NCBI GenBank assembly: GCA_007922225.1
Contig: ML679966.1
Coordinates: 51,981,583 to 52,045,582 of the forward strand
DNA: 64,000 nt
Direction: 5' to 3'
Source: Emydura subglobosa
Taxonomy: Eukaryota > Chordata > Testudines > Chelidae
Shown: in pieces, positions 38,973 to 51,241 of the stretch
How positions within the stretch are numbered: the first letter of the stretch is position 1
Layout of the letters: each line of letters starts with the position of its first letter
Translations under genes and position numbers: made by a program
Notes under the pieces: generated by a model
Seen by the model: only the letters and a program-made list of their open reading frames with translations
The model's database searches: none
Told to the model about the DNA's origin: nothing

Positions 38973-39372
38973 AAATCTATGATTCAGAAGGGACCATTGT
39001 GATCATCTAGTCTGACTTCCTGTATACCACAGGCCCTAGAACTCCCCCAAAATAATTCCTAAAACATACTTTTTAGAAAAACATACAATCTTGATTTTAA
39101 AATGGTCAGTGATGAAAAATTTACCAAGACCCTTGGTAAGTTGTTCCAGTGGTTAATTATTCTAAATTAAAACATACACCTGATCCCCAGTATGAATTTG
39201 TAAGGCTTTAACTTCCAGCCATTGGTTTGTGTTATCTCTCTCTCTGTTAGATTGAAGAGCCAGTTATTAAACGTATGTTCCCCATGTAGGTACTTATAGA
39301 CTGCAATCAAGTCACCCCTTCACCTTCTCTTTAAGCTAAATAGACTGAGCTCCTTGAATCTATCACTTGACT
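38973..39372 (-). mobile_element. CR1 LINE, 3'-end fragment
   Basis: Antisense CR1 tail: atctatgattcagaagggac at 38976, then gatcatctagtctgacttcc, ccaagacccttggtaagttg and aagtcaccccttcaccttct. This is the tail type of the plus-strand copy at 15996-16402, in the opposite orientation. Confidence 0.8.
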
Positions 39373-41305
39373 TACTGACAGTCTAGGTTTGCAAACCTCA
39401 GAGCACATTAGTGGTAAAACTCCAGTATACTTAAGAGGAAATAAATTTGCCTAATGTACATGTGCTAAACTAGCTATATTTCATGAGACTCTTGGATGTA
39501 ATGAATTCTTAAAGTAGATTTATTTTTAACTACATTTTGATATGAAGATAAAAACAATTTAAATAGCAGAAGGATTTATTAAAATTCTTGTTTGTTTTTG
39601 ACATCCTGTATGTTTGTATGTTTACATTTTATTAATTGGATAAGAACACTGCATCTACGTCCCCTTCAAAAAAGAGAAAAATCAATTATAATTTCCATTT
39701 TTAGTGGAACAGCTAAAAAGCTGAAAAAAAATCAATAACGGGCCAAACCCAGAGCTCTACGCCCTCCTCCCCCCCAATTTTGACTCTGTCCTTTCTCAGG
39801 CAAAACTCCTATTACAGTCAATCAGAGAAGTGAAACCAAGCTTTAAAAAGAGTTTGTGCAGTGACATTAGGCTCACCAGACATCCTGAAATTATTGGGAC
39901 CATCCTGATATTAGGGGCTTTGTCTTATATAGGCAACTATACCCTCCTCCTATTTTCCCCCCTCCCACAAAAAATAAATAAATAGAAGTCTTCCGATTTT
40001 TCACCCTAAGTGACATTAGCCAGCACAGGCTGTTTAGGTAGCCTGGGAATTAGAGTCATGAACGGCAACAGGATGTTTGTTTCTAGTTGCTTCAGTAAAG
40101 CAATCTCTTTGAAATTCACTGTAGCTGAGACCTATTTCTCCCCTACCATGGGGACACTGATGTCTGTTGCCATTGGCTTCAATGGGAACAAGATTTATGA
40201 CCTGTATATTTTAGGTTTCTTTTTAAAAAGGTGGTAGGATAGAGGAAAGCATATCGTCAGAAAGCTAGTCATGTTTTTTGAAACTTGCCATATCTAATAA
40301 AAAATATAATCCGTTAGCTTTCAATAGAGGTTTTGCTTAAGGAGTGAAGCAATATTTTGTAACACCTTCAAAACAACAGGGAACAATATTTCAATATATG
40401 AGATTTGTATTGTTCATGGTGGAGAAAGTGACAGGATCTGTTGCAGTGAATGCAGCTCTTTATTGAGATATCGGCCATGAAGAATGCCTGTAAGATTCCC
40501 GATTAACTACATATTATAGGCAATATTTAAGCAGTCAGGAAAGGGATTGCTGATTGCACTACAAAATAAAACAAGCACTAGGAAGAAGCTCATCATTACT
40601 ACTTCACTGAGCCATTGACTGACAAAGCAAACATTGTGACATACCTCCTGGAAGTATAGTTTCATCGATGGTATTTCTTGGAATGACAAAATTTGTTAAG
40701 GATGTGCATGAGCATCAGTTTCTAGGTGAGCAAAAGGGGGCGGAGGGAGAGGGGAAGAGATCAACTATACTTCTCCCTTCAAGTGCAATTCAGTTTGATA
40801 TGTATCCTGCCAATAATGTCCACAATAGGATAGAGAATAGGTTATTTTAGAACACTTTAGGTGGAAGAGTGGGGTGCATGTGTGTGTTGCAGAGGACTCC
40901 AGGTAAGGCCCTGGTTGAAATACTTGTGTATAACTTATCTTACAAACACTGCCCTTTTTCTGTTTGCAAATAAGGCTTTTTTCCCAAAATTTAATATTAT
41001 TTTTCTTCAAATAATTAACTATGAGCAAACTTTAGCTTATGTTCGTTCAAAAACAGGTCACTCGGAATATAGTTGGCATTCCTTATTTATTCTGATTGTC
41101 ACCTAAAGCATCTAGGGTAAAATCTTGGTCCCATTGAAGTCAGTGGCAAATTCCCATAGTATTGTTTCTACTTTTTGGTTGGATGACCTAATGTTTTATA
41201 AACAGGAGGCGTCTTTTACTGTTTGCAAATCGTCTAATTGTTTCAATCTGCATTCAACTTTCTGAAATGTTTAAGGACTGTGGCACTATAAGTATATTGC
41301 ATATA
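39373..41305. other. GALNTL6: Intronic spacer
   Basis: AT-rich, no element recognised. It includes gccattggcttcaatggg near 40169-40186 and cccattgaagtcagtgg near 41130-41146, relatives of the recurring palindromic motif. Confidence 0.45.
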
Positions 41306-41628
41306 CAGTGGAACCTCAGAGTTATGAACATCAGAGGTACGAACTGACCAGTCAACCACACACCTCATTTGGTGTACAAGTGTACAGAAGTACACAATCA
41401 GGCATCCACAGAGAAAAAACAAAAGGCAAATACAGTACAGTACTGTGTTAAACTACTAAAAAAATGAAGGGAAAGCATTTTTTGTTCTGCAAAGTAGTGC
41501 TTCAAAGCTGTATTAAGTCAATGTTCAAGTTATACTTTTGAAAGAACAACCATAACGTTAGAGTTACGAATATTTCAGTTACAAACAACCTCCATTCCCG
41601 AGGTGTTCGTAATTCTGAGGTTCTACTG
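41306..41628. mobile_element. Tigger/pogo-like MITE
   Basis: A 323-bp element. The left terminus, cagtggaacctcagagttat, and the complement of the right terminus, cagtagaacctcagaattac, form about 25 bp of inverted repeat with few mismatches. CAGTRGAACCTCRG resembles Tigger/pogo termini of the Tc1/mariner superfamily. The expected TA duplication is present at 41304-41305; the right side has aa. No coding sequence is present. Confidence 0.8.
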
Positions 41629-41734
41629 AACATTTATCCAGGATGGGAAGTAGAGACACACCATATAAAGAAACTTTTGAAGTTTAAAATTCGTTTTTCC
41701 TGAGTATTCCCTTGAAAAAAAAAGTTACTTATAT

Positions 41735-44700
41735 GTACAGTAACTGTTGTTCTATATATGTTGTGGACCCATAGGTTTCAATGAAGTCAAGTCAGACACT
41801 TTCGCAGCATCATCACTAAGCAGTGCATGAATCCCATATTTCATGCACTGAGCCAAAGACATAAGAGAGGTGTGTCCATTGTCTCCCTCTCTATTCCATT
41901 GAACCATTGCATCTACAATGTCCAAAGTAGTAGGGAAGGCGGGAGAGTCATGGAATAAATGTGTGCACAACATACGAAAAACAGTTACTGATGAAGAAGG
42001 CTGAGCTCCAGTAAAGAGCTGTTATCCTTGGAAGAGGAGTCATTAGCAAGGCTGTAGCACAGCTTATTGAAGTCAGAAATCCAATAAGACATTAGCTGAG
42101 CTGTTACTTGTTGGCCTCTAACTCTCTCAGCCTGGGAAACAAAAAAGCCTAGGAGAGGCTCTGAAGGACTTTGTGTAATCCAGATAGCATGCCAGACCTC
42201 TACGAATATCAAGGTGGGAAGCTTCTCTTTATCTTTGGAAAAGTGAAGTTTCAGGAAAAAAAACACTGGAAGATGAATGGTTTGATTCAGATGGAAAGCT
42301 CAAACTATCTCCGGCATAAATTTAGCATGTGACTTAAGAAAAACTGTCTATGAAGAACTGTGAAAGGAGGTTCAGCTGAGAGACCTTGAAATTCCAAAAC
42401 TCTCCTTGCAGAAGTGGTTGTCATCAGGAATGTAGTCTTCATAAACAACAGCGATAGTGAGGTTGTTACCACAGGTGCAAAGGGAGAACCCCCATTAACC
42501 TGGAGAGGACAGGGTTAAGATTGCATAAAGATACTGTATCAGACATAGGTGGGTTGGCGTTCACTAGGCCCTTCAAAAATCTGGAAGCCAGAGAGGGAAA
42601 GAAGATGGAAAACACATCCAGTGGCGGATGCAGATCAGATATTGATGCCAGGTGGACTCTCACAGAACTGATAGGACTAACAATTTCAAGTTTAACAGAT
42701 AGTCTAATAAATATGAGATCTCTGTGAGATGGGTCAATAAGTGATGAGACCGCACCCAAACAGAAAACATTCTCCACCTAGCTCCATATGTGTTCTAATA
42801 TATTCTTTCCTGCTGCTCACCTAGATGGCTCGAACAGCTTGAGAGCACGGTGTGATGAAGTGGAGATATTCTTGGGGTTTCCTCTGAGTGTACACGCATC
42901 TCAGTTTCCCCTATATATTACTCATGTATTTCGGGTGTGATCATTGCAGAGGGCGGATGGGCCTTCCCCAGCCACACATACACAAACAATGGCCAGGACC
43001 CCCTGCCCTGGATCAACCAACTGCAACAGGTTTTAACAGGTTGCGGCAGGCAGAGACAAGGCGGGGTAGACACCTTGCCCAGGAAGGAGACAAAGGACTG
43101 GGGAGGGGCAAGGGAATGGCTCTGGGGGGTGGATGGTAGGAAGGGCAGTCCCCTGTAAGGGGACTCAGGAGCAGGGCCTGAGAATGGGCTCTGAGGCTCC
43201 CTAGTTGGTTGATGCTGTAACTTCTAATTAATCTGCTAATGGTTTTTCTATGTTGTGATCCTGAGTATTAATAAACCCTTCTGATTTCCACGCTAGGTGT
43301 GATTGACTTCTGACTGCAAGGCGGGATGCATGGCCCCTTTGGGGGTGTGTAGGAGCTCTGCAGAGTCCCATCCCTGGGGGACTCATAAGGGGAGTTCAGG
43401 CAACGCAGGGGTGGTGAACATTCCAAGGCCAGATTCAGGAGGTGGCTGCACTGGTGTGTTGAGATCTGGGGGAGGGAGGGTCAGACTCCAAGCACTAGGG
43501 TCCTGGCTGGCTTCGCCCCGAGTGGTTCCAGAGCACTGTTCCTGTGGGACTCCATCACACATGGCATTTTATGATTATTCAGCCACAGCTCATCCATGCT
43601 CTGAGATGGTACCATCTGGAGGTTGGTAGCTAGAGACTTTCCTGGTTTTGAGAAAAGAGTCCCTCAACTATGGGCAAGGTTATTGCTGAGTTGAACCAAG
43701 CTTGGTGTAGATCCATGAATCAGTACTGACTCACCCAGACTGTGACCACCAATGAGTCAAGAATAATCAAAATCCTGCTGAGGGATGTGGTAACATCTAT
43801 TCATCCAGTTGGCCACAGGTGGTATAGATGCTGGAGTTTGCCAGAGGGCTTTCTCCAGTTCTAGCAGGACTTCACTAATGGGAAAGGCAACCCTTTGTGG
43901 GGCAGGGGCCTGTCAAATATCAACGAGGCTCAGCAGGTTTTCTTGTTCAAGTTCTGCCTGCATGCGTAGAGAAGGGGATACACTTCTCATCAAATCCCAA
44001 AATACTTTAAAGTCCGCTGGAGGAGGGACATCAACTCTGAAGTGACTGCTTCATCCAGAGAAGAGGATAAAATATGGAGAGCAGGGGAGAACATTTAGGG
44101 GTTCCTCCATCAATTCCCCTTTCTCAACAGAATCCCAGTGGAAAGATGGCAGAAGAAGCCTCCCTAGAAACAAGAGGGGTTTTCCTCTTGGACTAACTGA
44201 TGGAGGTCTAGATTCCCTCAGAACAGTCCAAGACTGTCCAAGTCCATGGAGGGTTTTCTATTTTCTGAGTAGGGTAACACACAGGAGCCTCTTTATAAGA
44301 TTACTAGTCCTGTTCTTTCTGCTTTGTCCCTTGGACAAGGTCTAAGAGATGAATGAAAGGACCTTGATGGGAATACTGGCCTCTCACACTTAGAATCCAA
44401 TGAGATGTAGGCCTCATTTGGAAAGGGAGACTTGTTTCCTCTCGGGGTCCATAGGGACCTTGGTATCTGGGAGTTTCACTGGTCAGACGAAGTTCAAGAA
44501 TGGTCAGAATGCTGAACTAATAATTGACGCCAACTCAAGGTACAGGAGAGATGACAGACAGTGCCAGGTGCAATGGGAATGCTGACCAAGTTCAACGGAA
44601 CAACATGTGTCAATGGTGCTGACAGTGCTGAAGAGGCCAGATCCAGATACAGCAATGAAAAGTCCAGAAGTGGGAGGCTAAGATGACCCCCCCATGAACA

Positions 44701-45615
44701 GGTAGATTTGCAGAGCAAAGGCCCCAAGAGAGCCAGGTGGTCTTCCGATGGTGCAACAGCATCTGAATTGGTGAAGCCAAAGGAGAATCCAACAAAGAGG
44801 AAGGTACCAGCCTCAATGGCCACAGAGAAGCTGGTGTCAACAGTGCCACCCCAGATGGACTTGGTAAGTGCCTGTATTTATGCGAAGCCTTGACTCAACA
44901 CCAGAGGAATTACTAGAAGCCTTCTTGTGAGAAGGCCAGGACTTTGACTGTTTCTGAATCAGAGAGCTTGGATCTCTTGGAAGAGCCCATCGCGGAGAAG
45001 GAATAGCAACACTTCTCTCCAGATTTATGCTTCAAGGTTGAAGCTGCTGGAGGAGCACTCCTGGTGGACTCAGTCTGTCATCTTGTGAATTGGGCCTGGT
45101 TCCAAAGAGTGATACATCACATCCTTCATGTGGTGAAATTTGAGGTGGAAATCCCGTTTTTTAGTCCTGTTTGGGAAGGAGGCACAAATAGGTTATTTGT
45201 CCCTCACCTGCCCCTCTCCAAGAGGAATTAAGCAGCTTTTTTGCCTACCTGTGACAGGAATAACAGCCCTGCAAGTGGCACACTGCTTAAAGCCTGGAGA
45301 TTTTTTCATGACAAACCCATATTGACTATCTAAAACTATCATTAGATCTACTAATGCTAACTAACTAATCTATAAGAACTACATACACTAAAGATCTAAG
45401 GTTGGTTAACTGAAGCAAAAGCTACAGGGAGCTCCAACTCCTACCATGGGCATTGAGAGGGAGGCCACAGACATGCCTCGTTTTATGTCCTCAGCTGAGC
45501 ACTGAGACCAGGAAGGAGTGGGGCTGCCAAGTGGGAAAGGCCTCTGACTTGAGTGCACTGGGTGCACATACATTCCACTTCCAGTGTATATGTGCCTAGT
45601 CACTCAAAGGAATAC
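41735..45615. mobile_element. Long unclassified repeat, with a nested solo LTR
   Basis: The sequence from about 41735 (gtacagtaactgttgttct) to 45615 differs in style from the surrounding AT-rich intron: it is GC-richer, has long open stretches on both strands, and includes blocks such as tcatctccagagaagaggat-like and cctcacctgcccctctccaa-like text that I associate with a repeat abundant in turtle genomes. The minus strand gives an open frame at 44494-44823, but I recognise no domain. A solo LTR (42851-43559) splits it. The class (DIRS-like, Penelope-like or other) cannot be decided from this copy; the ends are approximate. Confidence 0.4.
42846..43564 (+). mobile_element. Solo LTR with near-perfect 5-bp target duplication
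   Basis: The insert 42851-43559 (709 bp) starts TGTGATG and ends CATCACA. Flanks are cacgg (42846-42850) and catgg (43560-43564); the one difference fits CpG decay. AATAAA lies near 43271, about 290 bases from the right end, which supports plus orientation. No internal coding region is present. Confidence 0.82.
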
Positions 45616-45778
45616 AGATTTTTTTTTTTTCTGGGAGAGTTCAGATTTTCACGCTTTTATAATTTAAATACTCAGCCATTGTGCTTCAAGCGTAACTTGA
45701 TTTTTCTTCAAGAAAAAGCTACTATTTTGCAAGTTTGAGCTGAATTGCTTTAGCTTTATCAGAGTTATAGGAGACTAA

Positions 45779-46012
45779 GTCTTAGTACACACTTACCAGT
45801 AAATTTGGCAGCAGTTAATGGGAGTTGACTCCCGTCGACTTCCTAACGTCTCTTTCCCTAACTTCCCATCGACGCAGCACTATGCCTTTTGAGGAGGTGG
45901 TTTAATTTAATTGACTTCCAGATCAATTGAGTGGGTCTTCACTGCCGCTCAATCGATCCAGATAGATCAATCTGACGGCAATGAATTTGCCACCTTCAGT
46001 GTGTACATACCC
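45779..46012. mobile_element. Harbinger-type MITE with TAA target duplication
   Basis: The left end, gtcttagtacacac, and the complement of the right end, gggtatgtacacac, form the inverted repeat. TAA flanks both sides (45776-45778 and 46013-46015), the 3-bp duplication expected for PIF/Harbinger. Length is 234 bp, non-coding. Confidence 0.8.
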
Positions 46013-46015
46013 TAA

Positions 46016-46685
46016 GAGAAAAGAAATAATTTTGAGTGGGAAATTTGGGTATGGTTTTGACATCTTTGCAAATAGTGAAACAATTGACCTTAATCATTTA
46101 AGGCAGGGAAAAAATCATCTTTGGGCTAGACCATGGATTGCAATATTCACTACCCATTAATGCAATAATAAAGGATTAATTTAAGTGTATTTTTGGCGTA
46201 TTGCTGCCAAAAGCACAAATATACTGATACATATTGACCCTTCCCTCACCACCTGCAAGTACAATGATAATGAGTCTTTTCAGACTGAGATTAAAACAAA
46301 ATTGGTTTGGAAATCAAGTTCCAGTTCATGTAGAGAAAAGAAGAGCCAGACACTGGAAACAGCGGTCTAATGTTTCAGGAATTCAGATGCCTTAACAGTG
46401 TGAATATTATATTATGCAGTATTTTTGCTGAATCGTTTCCAGTTGTCAGCTAGACTTTGGAGCAGAGCAGAGAGTCTATTGGTCTATTCCTGGTATTCCT
46501 GACAAAATCACCAGAGACAAAATGCAATATTCTAATGAAGTCTTTAGGGATTTCCACAAGGACCTTGCTTTTATAGCTCAGAAGAGAACCCAGTGTCCTC
46601 ATGCACAAAGTGGGTCACTGGCACAGCAGTCACTCACAAAGAAGAGTTCTATCTATTGAATCACCACTTACTGCCACACACAGAG
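46016..46685. other. GALNTL6: Intronic spacer, nothing recognised
   Basis: AT-rich sequence between two MITEs, with no gene or repeat signal. Confidence 0.45.
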
Positions 46686-46937
46686 TTCGGGCTTGTCTAC
46701 AAGGTGAAATTTACTAGAATAACCATACTATATAATTATATGTCTATAATTATAATTTTGCAGCTCCCTGCGTGCAAGACACTTATTCTGATCTAAGAAT
46801 ACCGCTTTCTAGTTTAGCGTGTCACTTTGAAAGCAGTATAAACTAATCCAGAGAAAGGTAGTATACACAGGAGCTGCACAGTGATAACTATTGAGGTATA
46901 ATTATACTACTATAGTTCCCCATGTAAACAAGCCTTC
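46686..46937. mobile_element. Harbinger-type MITE with TTC target duplication
   Basis: The element 46689-46934 has gggcttgtctaca at left and, on the complement of the right end, ggcttgtttacatgggg. TTC occurs at both flanks (46686-46688 and 46935-46937). The interior is AT-rich with no coding capacity. Confidence 0.78.
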
Positions 46938-47381
46938 CATTGACCTCTCAGCCACAGCTAACCACATCCAAATCTGTTTAACTTGGGAGATATGACAAAA
47001 CAGCCCAGCAAGATATATATTTTAGAATAAATTGCTCTCAAATTGTAGCATGTTATTTATTAATGGGTATAAACACTATGTTTATTTGGCATAGAGTTTT
47101 AATTTACAAAAATAAATCTATTTATAAACGAGCATATTACTTACATTCCTCTCAAATATAATAAAATACCTGGCAACGGGGAGATATATTCTTAAAGATG
47201 AAATACAGTTTTCAATTTCTAGAAGTCTGGCTCATTCCATGTTAAAGACTTATTTTAATAATTATGTATCATCATGCATATAGTGCTATAAACATACACC
47301 ATGCTGTACAACAATAGGTACCTGTTATCAAGTTCCTGCCCCATTTACCATCTAAAAGCACAAGTGAAGACAATGCATATA
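46938..47381. other. GALNTL6: Intronic spacer, nothing recognised
   Basis: AT-rich sequence, no signal found. Confidence 0.4.
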
Positions 47382-47452
47382 GGGCCTGATTCAAGACCCA
47401 CTGAAGTCAATGAAAGTCTTCCCAGTGACTACAGTGAACTTTGGATCAGGCC
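47382..47452. repeat. 71-bp imperfect palindrome of a recurring family
   Basis: gggcctgattcaagacccac at the left is mirrored by the complement of ttggatcaggcc at the right, with aagtcaatg and cagtgacta near the centre. Shorter relatives (cattgacttcaatg-type) occur elsewhere in the window. It can fold into a hairpin. It looks like a short mobile foldback or MITE remnant. Confidence 0.65.
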
Positions 47453-47954
47453 TTCAAAGCCTGAGTAGTGCCATTAGAGCTTGTGGGCCTGATTCTGCCA
47501 CCCCAATTTACATGTACCTTATTCACAAGCAGTTTCACTGGAAATCATTTATCTCCTTTAGACTCACACTTGGTCTACACTGTCAACAAAGGTCAATGTA
47601 ACGTCGCTTACATTGAACCCCAAAAGCATGCGTCTACACTGGCACATTAGTTCCGTCGACTTGAAGCGTGGTAAAAGTTGACCTAATAAAACCACCTTCA
47701 CAAGTGGCATAGCACATAATTCGAATTTCATGGGTCGAATTTGCATCAATGTAGACAGAGCGTAACGTAATTCAATGTTAATGGCCACCAGGAGCTATCC
47801 CATAATGCCCCATTGTGACTGCTCTGGACATTCATGCTCTGCTGTTACGTGGCCACACAAACAAGAAATAGCTCCTCCTCTCAAGTCCCGGGAAAATTTG
47901 AATTTTCATTTTCTGTATAGCCAGTGTGGAGAGAGCTTTGTAGCTGAACTCGTC

Positions 47955-49769
47955 ATGGTGACTGCAAGGCCCAAAAGCGCTCCAGCATGGAGTCGACCAG
48001 AGATCTTGGATCTCATCAGTCTGTGGGGCGAGGAATCTTATGGCTCAGCTCAGAGCCAGCAAAAGAAATTTGGACATATGCAGGAAGATATCTCAGGGCA
48101 TGTGTTGGAGAAGGGGCACAACAGGGATGTGCAGCAGTGCCGCGTGAAGATCAAAGAGCTACAGCAGGTATATCAGAAAGCTAGAGAAGCGAACAGCCAT
48201 TCTGGCTCCTCACCTAAAACATGCCGCTTCTATGAGGAGCTGCATACAATTCTCGGTGGCAACCCCACCACCATGCAGCATCGATATCTCCCAGATGGAT
48301 CCCAGTCCTGAGAGAATGACAAGGACTCTGTGGACGAGGAGGAGAGCAAGGTGCAGAAGAGCGGGGTGTCCATGCTCTCAGACAACCAGGACCTATTCCT
48401 GACCCCAGAGCAGTCCAGCAACACACAGGACAGCAATAATTATCGGGATCCCAGGGAAGGCACATCAGTGAGGTTCTTTTTTTCCTTCTTAGTGGGTATG
48501 TCCTTGATCCAATGTCTAAAATGCCCTTTTTAATCAGGGGAAGGGGATTTCTGGGTGTTAGTGGACTTGACTACAGGGTTACTCCCGGAACAGATTATGT
48601 GCAGAGGTATGCTCTGAGAATCATCAGTCGATATCTCCAGGAAACTCTCATGCAGATAATCTGTTACCCTTTGCACAAGGTTTCTGGGGAGGGCAGCCTT
48701 GTTTCTTCCACCATTGCAGGATACTTTTCCACACCACACTGCAATCAAATGAGCCGGAATTATGGTGGAACACAGCACAGCAGCATAAGGGCCAGGCCTA
48801 TACCCCGCTGCATGCAGCAAATCTTCTCTTTCCTCCTGTGTTACCCTCAGGAGATTGATATCACTCATGATCACCTAGGAAAGACGGCTCAAGATTAAAG
48901 TACCCGAGCTATACAGTCGATACCCTTTACTCCTCTAGTCCCCTTTCTATGGGCATAATGAGTCAGTTCAACAATTGTCCAAAGGTATCTGACGATACAA
49001 TTAACCCGCGGGATCCTCTGATCAACTTTGCCCACCTCCTCCCACATCATAACCGGGACACCTGGTCACCCCTTCATATATTCATTTTGGACTGTGGTTT
49101 TTACTGATAATCAAGCCTCTCTATAACAGATTAAAGAGCCTCTGGCTTACCATCTCTGTAATGGCAGAGCGACCCGACCCTTTTGAGATGTTCAGAATAG
49201 AATGCAGATCTGGCTTAGCCTTGTGCACATGAAGGGAAGTACTTTTTACATTGTGGCAGTTGCTTCAATTTTTTGGGTCTGCTGACAATGGCAACGTTGT
49301 GCATTTATTGTCTTTCTGTAGACACCTTGGCCTTGAGCCCCCCACCAGAACTGCTGCAGAAAGACTTTCCCAGATCAGAAAGAGGAAAAAAAACACAGGA
49401 CAACATGTTTGGTGAGCTCATGAACACCTCCGCGGCCTCAGAGACAGAGCTTTGAGCGTGGAGGATGTCCTTGTCCAGAAACTGGACATGGAGCATAGAA
49501 GATCTGCACAGGAACAGGAGCGCAGTATGCAGCAGGAGATGCTGTGAATAATGCAGGATCAAGCTGATGTGCTCGAGCATCTTGGGGAACTACAGGAAGA
49601 GCGGCAGCAGGACAGAGTCCCTCTACAGCCCCTCCAGAATGCTCCTCTACCTATCACTTTGCTGCCCTTCCCCACCCCCAAGCAGCCTCAGAGGAGACTG
49701 GGCAGGCTGCACTATGTGGTGCACTCCACCCTGGTGGAGGCAAGCAGAAAGACGCGGCAGCCCCATTGA
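47955..49769 (+). pseudogene. Harbinger Myb/SANT-like DNA-binding protein, broken
   Basis: It starts at 47955 (MVTARPKSAPAWSRPEILDL). The trihelix-type Myb/SANT domain spans about residues 10-105 (SLWGEESYGSAQSQQKKFGH ... QCRVKIKELQQVYQKAREAN ... CRFYEELHTILGG). In PIF/Harbinger elements this partner binds the termini and helps the transposase enter the nucleus. An in-frame TGA (48309-48311) interrupts it; the frame continues with an acidic linker to 48467, where a good donor gtgagg begins. A matching acceptor ctgtag lies at 49316-49321, giving an intron of about 850 bp. Exon 2 holds a basic stretch with an A-run frameshift near 49388, a stop near 49455, then QKLDMEHRRSAQEQERS and a stop near 49545. 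The C-terminal Gln/Leu-rich region follows (QDQADVLEHLGELQEERQQD). Two of the stops fit CGA to TGA decay. Confidence 0.82.
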
Positions 49770-49856
49770 GAACTGTACTGCAAGCAACCACAGTTGCTTA
49801 GTATCACTATAAACTGTGAATTAACACGCCCCCCCCCACTCACCAGAATGTTCATA

Positions 49857-49893
49857 AATAAAATTTTGCAGTGTTTCAATACACGTCTTTATT
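49857..49893. terminator. Back-to-back polyadenylation signals of the convergent Harbinger genes
   Basis: AATAAA on plus at 49857-49862 serves the Myb-like gene; AATAAA on minus at 49893-49888 serves the transposase gene. Transcripts ending downstream of each would overlap at their 3' ends. Confidence 0.7.
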
Positions 49894-49986
49894 AATTCGT
49901 AGCTAGTTTGGGGAGGGATTTGGAGGGTGCTGATATCAATGGTGGGGAGGGGATGGGAAAGAAAGACACAAAACATACAGAAAAAA

Positions 49987-51241
49987 TTACTGCGGGTCAT
50001 TGTAGAACAGGTTTTTCAATGCTTCCCAAAAGCAAAGCACTCCGTGGCTGGCTCTGAGCGTATTGCTGCCATCTGACTGCTCAAAATTTGCAGCCAGCCT
50101 TTCTGCCTCCACAGGCCAACCCTGAAGGAACTTTTCCCCCTTTGCTTCACACACATTATGAAGAACACAGCACACAGAGATAACTGATGGGATGTTTTTT
50201 TCACTCATGTCCAGCCTAGTAAGGAGACATCTCCATTTGGCCTTTAAACATCCAAATGCACATTCCACCACCATTCTGCAAGTGCTGAGCCTATTATTAA
50301 AATGCTCCTTGTTGCTGTTGAGGTGCCCGGTGTAGGGCTTCATTAGCCAAAGGAGCAAGGGGTAAGCAGGATCCCCCAGAATCACTATTAGCATTTCCAC
50401 ATCCCCAATGTTAATTTTACCGTCTGGGAAGAAAGTGCCCACCTGCATGTTCGTGAACAGACCTGAGTTCCTAAATATGTGCACGTCATGCACCTTTCCA
50501 GCCTGCCCCACACAGATGTCAGTGAAACGGCCCCTGTGATTTACAGGGCCTGCAACACCATTGAAAAGTACCCCTTGCGGTTTATGTACGCTGTTGCAAG
50601 GTGGTCAGGCATTAAAATAGGGATGTGCATGACATCAATAACCCCGCACAGTTTGGGAACTATATTGCGGCAAACCCGTCCAGTATGTCCTGCATGTTTC
50701 CCAAAGTCACTACCCTTCGTAGAAGAAGTCTACTGATGGCCATACAAACTTGAATCATGGCAACTCCCACTGTAGATTTACTGACTCCGAATGGATTCCC
50801 AACTGAACGATAACAGTTGTGGGTTGCCATCTCCCACAGCGCGATTGCCATTCGCTTCTCCACTGTCAGAGCCGGTCTCAAGCGAGTATTCATGCGCTTC
50901 AGGGCCGGGGACAGCTCCACGCAAAGTTCAAGGAAAGTGGCCTTTTGCATAAGAAAGTTCTGCAGCCACTGGTCATCATCCCACAGCTTCATAACAATGT
51001 GGTTCCACTAGTTTGTGCTTGTTTCCTGGGACCAGAACCGGCACTCCACTGACTGCAAATGATGCGTAACAGCCTGCAGCAATCGGGAATTGTTCCATGT
51101 TATAGCTTGTAGCAGGGCAGCCTCGGTGACATCACTGTTGTCTGTGCTTCGGGTTCTCTCTCGCCTTTGAAAATAATCCAGGATAAGCTGTGATGTATTT
51201 GTGATGCTCACAATAATAGCGCAGAGTTGAGCTGGCTCCAT
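49987..51241 (-). pseudogene. PIF/Harbinger (HARBI1/ALP1-like) DDE transposase, lightly broken
   Basis: It reads from MEPAQLC (51241) to a stop at 49987 on the minus strand. The N-terminal part, VMKLWDDDQWLQNFLMQKAT and ALTVEKRMAIALWEMATHNC with FGVSKSTVG, is the helix-turn-helix region. The DDE catalytic residues are all present: Asp in VID (50636-50634), Asp in ILGDPAYPL (50373-50371), and Glu in MVVECAFG (50265-50263). Breaks are an in-frame TAG at 51010-51008, another TAG at 50662-50660, a one-base loss near 50644 and another near 50541. Length without breaks is about 418 codons, usual for the turtle family as I recall it. Expression needs the element's own promoter, which I do not see. 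The host HARBI1 gene is a domesticated relative; this one sits inside a transposon and is not that gene. Confidence 0.9.

Noticed and set aside
43303..43629. Open frame of 108 codons on plus
   Set aside because: It lies across the right part and boundary of the solo LTR at 42851-43559 and has no recognised domain.
44494..44823. Open frame of 109 codons on minus in the unclassified repeat
   Set aside because: No domain recognised, and an overlapping frame exists in the same place. Left inside the repeat annotation rather than called as a gene.
47558..47560. TTA as left target duplication of the Harbinger element
   Set aside because: The right flank is TAA, which is the reverse complement and not a direct copy of TTA, and the left terminus is several bases too long, so the duplication cannot be claimed.
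49987..51241. Host HARBI1 gene
   Set aside because: It lies inside a terminal-inverted-repeat element beside a Myb-like partner and has stops and frameshifts, so it is a transposon copy and not the domesticated host gene.
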